NCBI GenBank assembly: GCA_035304345.1
Contig: DATGQE010000068.1
Coordinates: 1 to 64,000, forward strand
Length of the DNA: 64,000 nt
Source of the DNA: IDS-8 sp035304345
GTDB taxonomy: Bacteria > Pseudomonadota > Gammaproteobacteria > Steroidobacterales > Woeseiaceae
Direction of reading: 5' to 3'
Of the stretch, positions 59,056-64,000 are shown piece after piece (position 1 is the first letter of the stretch; each line of letters opens with the position of its first letter). The position numbers and the translations under genes are program-made. The notes beneath the pieces are model-generated. The model worked only from the letters and a program-made list of their open reading frames with translations, made no database searches and was not told the DNA's origin.

Positions 59056-59150
59056 GGCCCGACGGTAGCGCCGGGCACCGCGCGGCGCAAGCGGCCCTTA
59101 CTGCCGCCGGCCGGGAAGCATTACACTGGCCGGCAGTCACAGGGAGCGTC

Positions 59151-59711
59151 ATGCGAGCTGCCAGGCTGCCCTCCGTGCTCGATACCGAGCGCCTGATCCT
59201 CCGCGCGTGGTGCACCGCGGACGCGCCCCGGCTCCTGCCGCTGCTCGAGGCGAACGTCGAGCATTTGAGTGCCTGGATTCCGGCCCACGTCGCGAACCCG
59301 GCGCCCCTGCACGAGCTCGCCCTCCGGCTGGCGGGGTTCGCGGAGAGCTTCGCCGCGGGCACGAGCTGGCGCTGGTCGATCCGGCCGCGGGAAAGCGGGG
59401 CGCTCGCCGGGGAGGTGAGCCTGTTCCCGCGCTCGTACAGCGGCCGCGTGCCGTTCGCCGTGGCCGACCGGGTCGAGATCGGTTACTGGCTCGATCGCGC
59501 GGCCACCGGCAGGGGCTACGCGACGGAAGCGGCGCGCGCCCTGCTCGAGCTGTCGCTCGGCCTGCCCGGCATCGAGCAGGTCGAAATCCGCTGCGATCCC
59601 CGCAACGTCGCCAGCGCGGCGGTGCCGCGCCGGCTCGGCTTCCGCGTCGTGGACGACGGTTCCGCCGACGGCTCCGACCCTCCCGTCATGACCTGGTCTT
59701 ACGCTCCCTGA
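59151..59711 (+). CDS. GNAT N-acetyltransferase, RimJ/RimL type
   Basis: A 186-residue acetyltransferase. The RimJ/RimL-type start LDTERLILRAWCTADAPRLL is followed by VEIGYWLDRAATGRGYATEA, which carries the acetyl-CoA-binding RxGxGxA loop (ATGRGYATEA), and by the C-terminal NVASAAVPRRLGFRVV. These enzymes acetylate protein N-termini, amino groups of antibiotics or small molecules. The target is not known. The next gene, also a GNAT, follows after eight bases. Confidence 0.88.
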   Translation: MRAARLPSVLDTERLILRAWCTADAPRLLPLLEANVEHLSAWIPAHVANPAPLHELALRLAGFAESFAAGTSWRWSIRPRESGALAGEVSLFPRSYSGRVPFAVADRVEIGYWLDRAATGRGYATEAARALLELSLGLPGIEQVEIRCDPRNVASAAVPRRLGFRVVDDGSADGSDPPVMTWSYAP

Positions 59712-59719
59712 GGTACGGG

Positions 59720-60232
59720 GTGCAGCTCGACGCGGGCTTGTGCAGGGTGCGGGACTGGCGGCGCTCCGATCGCGGGTCGCTCGTGCGGTGCGCCGACAAT
59801 CGCAACGTCTGGCGCAACCTGGGCCATCGCTTTCCCCATCCCTACACGCCGGCCGATGCCGACGCCTGGCTGGCCTACGTGCGGGGCACGCCGGGCTGCG
59901 CGCAGTGGGCGATCGAGGTCGACGGGCTTGCCGTCGGCGGGATCGGCATCGAGCCCGGGGAGGGCATTTTCGCGAAGTGCGCGCGTTTCGGTTACTGGTT
60001 GGGCGAGCCCTGGTGGGGACGGGGCATCGCCACCGCCGCCGCGAGCGCGACGGCCGACTACGTGCTGGAGCGTTTCGACCTGGTGCGGCTGGAGGCCGCC
60101 GTGTTCGAATGGAATCCCGCCTCCATGCGCGTGCTGGAGAAAGCGGGATTCGAGCGTGAAGCGGTGCTGAAGAGGAGCGTCTGGAAGGACGGCAGGATCA
60201 TCGATGCCGTCCTCTATGCCCGGCTGCGGTGA
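59720..60232 (+). CDS. GNAT N-acetyltransferase, second copy
   Basis: A 170-residue acetyltransferase starting with GTG, with GAGGT five bases upstream. Features are LCRVRDWRRSDRGSLVRCAD at the start, FGYWLGEPWWGRGIATAAAS with the acetyl-CoA loop WWGRGIAT, and NPASMRVLEKAGFEREAVLK near the end. The family is the same as the preceding gene's, but the two are not close copies, so this is an operon of two GNATs rather than a recent duplication. The substrate is unknown. Confidence 0.87.
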   Translation: MQLDAGLCRVRDWRRSDRGSLVRCADNRNVWRNLGHRFPHPYTPADADAWLAYVRGTPGCAQWAIEVDGLAVGGIGIEPGEGIFAKCARFGYWLGEPWWGRGIATAAASATADYVLERFDLVRLEAAVFEWNPASMRVLEKAGFEREAVLKRSVWKDGRIIDAVLYARLR

Positions 60233-60237
60233 GGCAA

Positions 60238-60259
60238 GCGCGCCGCTGGCGCGGCGCGC
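60238..60259. terminator. Hairpin between convergent genes
   Basis: GCGCGCCGC and GCGGCGCGC form a perfect nine-bp stem around TGGC. The position, just after the second GNAT stop and 13 bases before the end of the converging lipoprotein gene, suggests a bidirectional terminator. No T-run follows on either strand. Confidence 0.45.
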
Positions 60260-60271
60260 ATCGAGCCCCCG

Positions 60272-60694
60272 TCAGAGTCCGGTAAAGACGGCACCGCCCA
60301 CCGGTCGCGGCATCGATCCCGCCGCGCTCGCGCTGTAGTTCAGCACCCGGTAGCCGCGGCCCTCCAGGCAGCGCGCGAACACCGCGCGCTGCTCGCGGTC
60401 CGCGTCGAGCCCGGAGACCGTTCCGCCGTAGATGCCGCCGTAGCCGGCTCCTTCACCGGCGTCGCCGCTGATCGCGCCGGCAAGGGCACCGACGGCCGCG
60501 CCGACCGCGGCGCCGACGACCACGGACTCGGCGACCGACACCTGGCGGGCGTAAACCCGGCATTCCTCGAGGTCCGTCTGGAACACCTCGGGATCGATTC
60601 CCTTCAAATCAACGATGGGCTCGCGCTGAGCTACGCAGCCGGCGAGCAGTACCAGGGAAGCAGTCGCCCCAAACGTCGTCATCGTGCGGATCAT
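60272..60694 (-). CDS. Glycine-zipper lipoprotein
   Basis: A 140-residue predicted outer-membrane lipoprotein. The signal MIRTMTTFGATASLVLLAGC places the lipidated Cys at 20. A glycine-zipper helix region follows (VVVGAAVGAAVGALAGAISG), which can pack into or across membranes. Two cysteines flank the zipper (ECRVYA and RCLEGRGYRVLN). Related proteins are found as small lipoproteins of unknown role (YMGG/SlyB-like). The ATG at 60694 has AGAGAGG upstream. It lies 140 bases downstream of the HAD-HerA gene on the same strand and is probably transcribed separately. Confidence 0.85.
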   Translation of the reverse strand: MIRTMTTFGATASLVLLAGCVAQREPIVDLKGIDPEVFQTDLEECRVYARQVSVAESVVVGAAVGAAVGALAGAISGDAGEGAGYGGIYGGTVSGLDADREQRAVFARCLEGRGYRVLNYSASAAGSMPRPVGGAVFTGL

Positions 60695-60834
60695 GTACGG
60701 CCTCTCTTTAGCCCCCGCCTGTACACGGCTCGCGGTAGTCGCGCGCCCCTCGGGGTTTATGCCGGTGCTTTCCTGAACGCCGCCTGAATCCCGTGCCGAT
60801 ATGCCGAGATCGCATAAGGGCGGCGCGCTGCCGG

Positions 60835-62547
60835 TCAGGCGGGGAGGGTGTAACGCTTCTCGATCGCCGCGGCGATCCGGGCCCGGCTTTCCCCGGCGGC
60901 AAGATCGCGCTCGGCCTCGATGGCGGCGATCTCGGCGGCGAGCGCCTCGTCCTTGACGCAGTCGGCGATCCAGCGGGAGTAATCGCCCTGGCGGAGGTGA
61001 TGCAGCCACGTCTCGTCGTCGACGCCATTGCCGATCTCGACGAAGGAGACGAGATTGGCGGCGCGCAGGCGCAGCCGCTCGTCCGGGCCGCGAAACCAGA
61101 AGCTCCGGTCCTCGCCGAGGCGGCCTTCCGCGTACTTGCGCAGGTGCCGCTGGAGCTGCTGGCGCGGCGGCACGCTGCGGAACCATGCCGGTGCGCCGCC
61201 GTCGTGCACGCGCCAGAACAGCCCTTCACCCGGCTCCAGGCGGCGGCCGGTGCGCGCGGGCGCCGCGATGCCGGCGCTGTCGGCGAACTCCCGCAGCGTA
61301 TCGTCCGGATCCGCCCCGATCGCGATCACGGTGTCCACGGCCTGCAGCACCGGGCGGGCGATCCGGTCGGGGTGCACCGTGATCAGCACGAGCCCGTAGA
61401 GCTCCTCCGGGACGAGATCGCGACTCGGTGTCCAGTCGGTCGGGAACACGTGGTGCGCCTCGTCGAGCACCAGCCAGTGCGGGCGGCCGGTCGCGGAGCG
61501 CAGGCGCATGAGCTGTGGGAAGAGCTCCGCGATGAACGCCGGCCGCTCGTCGACCCGCAGGGCGAGCAGGTTCACGGTCACGCTGTCGCCCGGCGCGTTC
61601 AGCACCGCGATCGCCTCGGCGCAGGCCGGCGGATTGTCGCTGGTGCCGAGCAGCACCGATCCTTCGAAGTGCTCGTAGTCGCCTTCCGGGTCGATGATGC
61701 AGGCCTGGTAGCCCTTCTCGATGAAACGCTCCAGCATGCCCGTGGTGAGGGTTGACTTCCCGCCCCCCGAGGTGCCGGCGATCAGCACGGAATCGAGGTG
61801 CGGACGCAGCCGGATCTCGCGCTCCTCGTCGTCCGTGCCGAGGAGCACGTCGTGGCGGGTGAGGCGCGGGCCGACGGCGGAGAGGTCGTCGTCCACGAGC
61901 TGCTCGATGAGCTCGATCACCCCGGCGCCGTGGTCGGCCTTCGTCACGAGGTCGGCGCGCTCCTTGAGTGCGGGCACCGCGTTCGCCACCGCGACGGCGC
62001 ACTCGCAGAGAGTGAGGAACGCATGATCGTTCTCCGCGTCGCCGACGCCGACGCAGTTGTGCGGGGAAAGGCGCATTTCCGCGAGGGCGGCCACGAGGCC
62101 GGTCGCCTTGTTGACGCCCGCCGGCAGCACCATGACCGCGCCCTTGTTGAAGATCACCTGCAGCTCGAGGCCCAGCTCGCGGATCGCCTGCGACACGATC
62201 GTGTCGTTCGGCGTCCAGGTGGCAATGATGGAGCGGCCGACCGACAGCGGGGAAACCCCGCGCTCCTCGAGCGCCCGCACGAGCTCGGCAGAAGGCGGCT
62301 CGGCCAGCGGCTTCGTCGCACGCGTCGCCGGCGTGTAGAGCAGCGCACCGTTCTCCGCGACGACCTGGTCGAACGTCTCGAGCGCCGGGAAATGCTGCTC
62401 GAGGTCGTCGAGCTCGCGGCCCGTGACGAGCACGAGCTTGCGGCCGGATTCCCTGGCGCGCCTGAGCGCGGCCAGGGTGTCGTCGTCGACCCGCCCGTGG
62501 TGGGCAATGGTGCCGTCGTAGTCGCAGGCGAGAACGTGGTAACGCAT
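60835..62547 (-). CDS. HAD phosphatase fused to HerA/FtsK-like ATPase
   Basis: A 570-residue two-domain protein. Residues 1-~225 are a Cof-type HAD hydrolase, with CDYDGTIA (Asp9, Asp11), a Thr in VLVTGRELDDL, a Lys in FNKGAVMVLP and motif IV GVGDAENDHAF. Residues ~240-520 form a P-loop ATPase related to HerA/DUF853: Walker A AGTSGGGKSTLTTG, the IIDPEGDYEHF segment typical of HerA, and Walker B HWLVLDEAHHVFP. Residues ~520-570 are a charged helical tail. The start at 62547 has GGAGAAC upstream. It follows ackA by 103 bases in the same direction. The role is unknown. Confidence 0.82.
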   Translation of the reverse strand: MRYHVLACDYDGTIAHHGRVDDDTLAALRRARESGRKLVLVTGRELDDLEQHFPALETFDQVVAENGALLYTPATRATKPLAEPPSAELVRALEERGVSPLSVGRSIIATWTPNDTIVSQAIRELGLELQVIFNKGAVMVLPAGVNKATGLVAALAEMRLSPHNCVGVGDAENDHAFLTLCECAVAVANAVPALKERADLVTKADHGAGVIELIEQLVDDDLSAVGPRLTRHDVLLGTDDEEREIRLRPHLDSVLIAGTSGGGKSTLTTGMLERFIEKGYQACIIDPEGDYEHFEGSVLLGTSDNPPACAEAIAVLNAPGDSVTVNLLALRVDERPAFIAELFPQLMRLRSATGRPHWLVLDEAHHVFPTDWTPSRDLVPEELYGLVLITVHPDRIARPVLQAVDTVIAIGADPDDTLREFADSAGIAAPARTGRRLEPGEGLFWRVHDGGAPAWFRSVPPRQQLQRHLRKYAEGRLGEDRSFWFRGPDERLRLRAANLVSFVEIGNGVDDETWLHHLRQGDYSRWIADCVKDEALAAEIAAIEAERDLAAGESRARIAAAIEKRYTLPA

Positions 62548-62650
62548 CGAGAGGTTCTCCGGTAAGCAAGCATCATGTCCGCCGTTCGCTGCCGGGCGGT
62601 TGCGGCCGCTCACTGCACACGAAGGACGGCACGGGCGCCGTCGTGCGTGC

Positions 62651-63751
62651 CTAAGCGAGCTCGAGCAACTGCCGGGCGATCATCTCTTCCTCGCGGGTGG
62701 CGAAGACGTACACGGGGCGGCTGCGCTCCCGGGAAATGCGCCCTTCGCGGTTGGCGAGGTTGAGGGCGGGGTCCAGGGCGACGTTCCAGGCTTTCAATCC
62801 CTGGGCGACGCCGGCGCGGACGTCCGGCGCGTTTTCCCCGATGCCCCCGCCGAACACGATCGCGCCTTCGCCGTCGAGCAGCGTCAGGTAGGCGCCGACG
62901 GTCAGGACGAGGCGATGGATGAACAGGCGCAGCGCCAGGCGGGCATCCTTCTCGCCGCGCACGTCGGCGGCGAGCAGCTCGCGCATGTCGCCGGTCCCGG
63001 CGAGCCCCAGCAGGCCGGAACGCCGGTTCAGCGCCTCGTCGATGTCGTCCGGCGACAGCCCGTTGCGCAGCAGCGCGAGGACGATGGCGGGGTCGATGCT
63101 GCCGCAGCGGGTCGACATCACGAGACCTTCGAGCGGCGTGTAGCCCATCGACGTCTCGATCGACCGCCCCTTGCGCACGGCACAGGCCGAGCAGCCCGCG
63201 CCGAGCTGCAGCGTGACGGCCGTGACCTCCGCCGGGTCCACGCCTTCCGCTGCCGCGCACGAACGGGCCAGGCTCGCGTGGGCGATGCCGTGGAAGCCGT
63301 AGCGGCGGAAGCCGAAACGTTCGTGCCACTCCGCCGGCAGCGCGTAGCGCATCGATTCGGGCGGGCGCCGGGCATGGAAGGCGGTGTCGAAGACGGCGAC
63401 GCTCGGCGTCCGCGGGAAATGCCGGCGGGCGGCACGGATCGCCGTGATCGCCGGCTCGTTGTGCAGGGGCGCGAGCTCGACCAGCCCGGCGAGCGTGCGC
63501 TCCACGTCGTCGTCGATGAGCACGGGGTTGGTGTAGCGCAGGCCCCCGTGCACCACGCGGTGACCGATGAGGTCGGGCTCACCGTCGAGGTTCGAGAGCG
63601 CCTCTTCGATCGCGCCCGGCATCGCCTCGCGCGAGCCCCACTCGAAGGTGCGGCTCGAGCGCCGGCGCATTTCGCCTCCGTCCGCCTCGAACAGCGCGAG
63701 CTTGAGCGTCGCGGAGCCGGTGTTGACGACGGCGAGGTGCCTGGCGGTCAT
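62651..63751 (-). CDS. ackA: Acetate kinase
   Basis: A 366-residue acetate/propionate kinase, slightly shorter than the ~400-residue norm. It makes ATP from acetyl-phosphate. The N-terminal Asn is in VVNTGSATLKLALFE; the usual NxGSSSxK reads NTGSATLK. GHRVVHGG holds the substrate Arg, VAVFDTAFHA and YGFHGIAH carry the catalytic Asp and His, and VFGGGIGENAPDVRA holds the C-terminal Glu. The phosphoketolase gene ends 41 bases upstream, so xfp-ackA form the standard phosphoketolase shunt pair. ACK and butyrate kinase are similar; the pairing supports acetate. Confidence 0.92.
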   Translation of the reverse strand: MTARHLAVVNTGSATLKLALFEADGGEMRRRSSRTFEWGSREAMPGAIEEALSNLDGEPDLIGHRVVHGGLRYTNPVLIDDDVERTLAGLVELAPLHNEPAITAIRAARRHFPRTPSVAVFDTAFHARRPPESMRYALPAEWHERFGFRRYGFHGIAHASLARSCAAAEGVDPAEVTAVTLQLGAGCSACAVRKGRSIETSMGYTPLEGLVMSTRCGSIDPAIVLALLRNGLSPDDIDEALNRRSGLLGLAGTGDMRELLAADVRGEKDARLALRLFIHRLVLTVGAYLTLLDGEGAIVFGGGIGENAPDVRAGVAQGLKAWNVALDPALNLANREGRISRERSRPVYVFATREEEMIARQLLELA

Positions 63752-63792
63752 GCTTCCGGCTCACCCCCGCGCAACGCGTGCCGCCGTCGTCT

Positions 63793-64000
63793 TCACGGGT
63801 TGGCGGCCGAGCCGGGTGGGGCGTCATCGGCGTGGCCCCATTCGAAGTTGCGCACCTCCGGCATGTCCTCGCCGTGCTCGTGGATGTACTGCTTGTGCTC
63901 GACCAGCTTGTCACGAATGCGCTGCTTGGCGTAGCCGGCGTGCGGCTCCAGTTTCTTCACGCGGTCGATGACGTCGTTCACCAGGTGGAAGCGGTCGATG
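63793..64000 (-). CDS. xfp: Phosphoketolase, C-terminal end (5' part outside window)
   Basis: The last ~69 residues of a phosphoketolase, read on the minus strand to the TGA at 63793. The segments FHLVNDVIDRVKKLEPHAGY, KQRIRDKLVEHKQYIHEHGE and DMPEVRNFEWG are strongly characteristic of the enzyme's C-terminal domain. It splits xylulose 5-phosphate (or fructose 6-phosphate) to acetyl-phosphate. The catalytic thiamine-diphosphate domain lies beyond the window, so function cannot be checked. Acetate kinase follows directly. Confidence 0.9.
   Translation of the reverse strand, partial: IDRFHLVNDVIDRVKKLEPHAGYAKQRIRDKLVEHKQYIHEHGEDMPEVRNFEWGHADDAPPGSAANP

Noticed and set aside
59151..60232. Recent tandem duplication of a GNAT gene
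   Set aside because: The two proteins share the fold but differ throughout, so they are neighbours of the same family rather than fresh copies.

Overview
The window looks like chromosomal DNA of a high-GC Gammaproteobacterium with a Xanthomonadales- or Steroidobacterales-like lifestyle. It has four TonB-dependent receptors, many exported hydrolases and lipoproteins, a FecI/FecR pair, Gram-negative signal peptides and intergenic GTAGGAGCGCGC-type palindromes resembling xanthomonad REP elements. The taxonomic guess is inference. I see no rRNA, CRISPR array, insertion sequence or phage module; the one RNA gene is tRNA-Ala(CGC).

Layout. 1-760: 3' end of a pirin gene and a lower-GC queD. 1140-9051: pectin module (two LacI-type palindromes, surface lipoprotein, TonB-dependent receptor, GH28 polygalacturonase, PL1 pectate lyase). 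A UxaA-type altronate dehydratase lies at 10744. 9133-13544: housekeeping and stress genes (GFA, Mut7-C, AHSA1, CnoX). 14365-23175: an uptake and deacylation locus (amidohydrolase, receptor, 38-residue membrane protein, Na+/solute symporter, unknown protein, D-aminoacylase-like lipoprotein). 23289-30236: small cysteine protein, pyrimidine-dimer glycosylase, an internally deleted GST relic, methyltransferase, YadA-head-like secreted protein with a tiny lipoprotein, a two-component system and a divergent RNase HII. 30233-43024: FecR/FecI, STN-type receptor, S9 peptidase, penicillin-binding-like serine hydrolase, glycosidase-like protein and a CadC-like TPR regulator. 43248-50337: five exported proteins ending in a clostripain-family peptidase. 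50377-55987: methyltransferase-like protein, bactofilin, BtuB-like receptor, octaheme TPR cytochrome. 56191-64000: tRNA-Ala, SDR, sortase with its adjacent LPQTA substrate, Mpo1-like protein, two GNATs, glycine-zipper lipoprotein, a HAD-HerA ATPase fusion, acetate kinase and the 3' end of phosphoketolase.

How it works together. The pectin genes would cut polygalacturonan outside the cell or in the periplasm, import oligomers through the receptor, and could feed the altronate dehydratase. The 14-23 kb and 30-40 kb loci each join an outer-membrane receptor to peptidase- or amidase-like enzymes, suggesting capture of modified amino acids or peptides. The right-hand operon links phosphoketolase and acetate kinase (acetyl-phosphate to ATP) to an unexplained phosphatase-ATPase fusion.

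The best candidates for undescribed biology are the five-gene clostripain/DUF4384 surface locus, the Gram-negative sortase-substrate pair, and the HAD-HerA fusion behind xfp-ackA.
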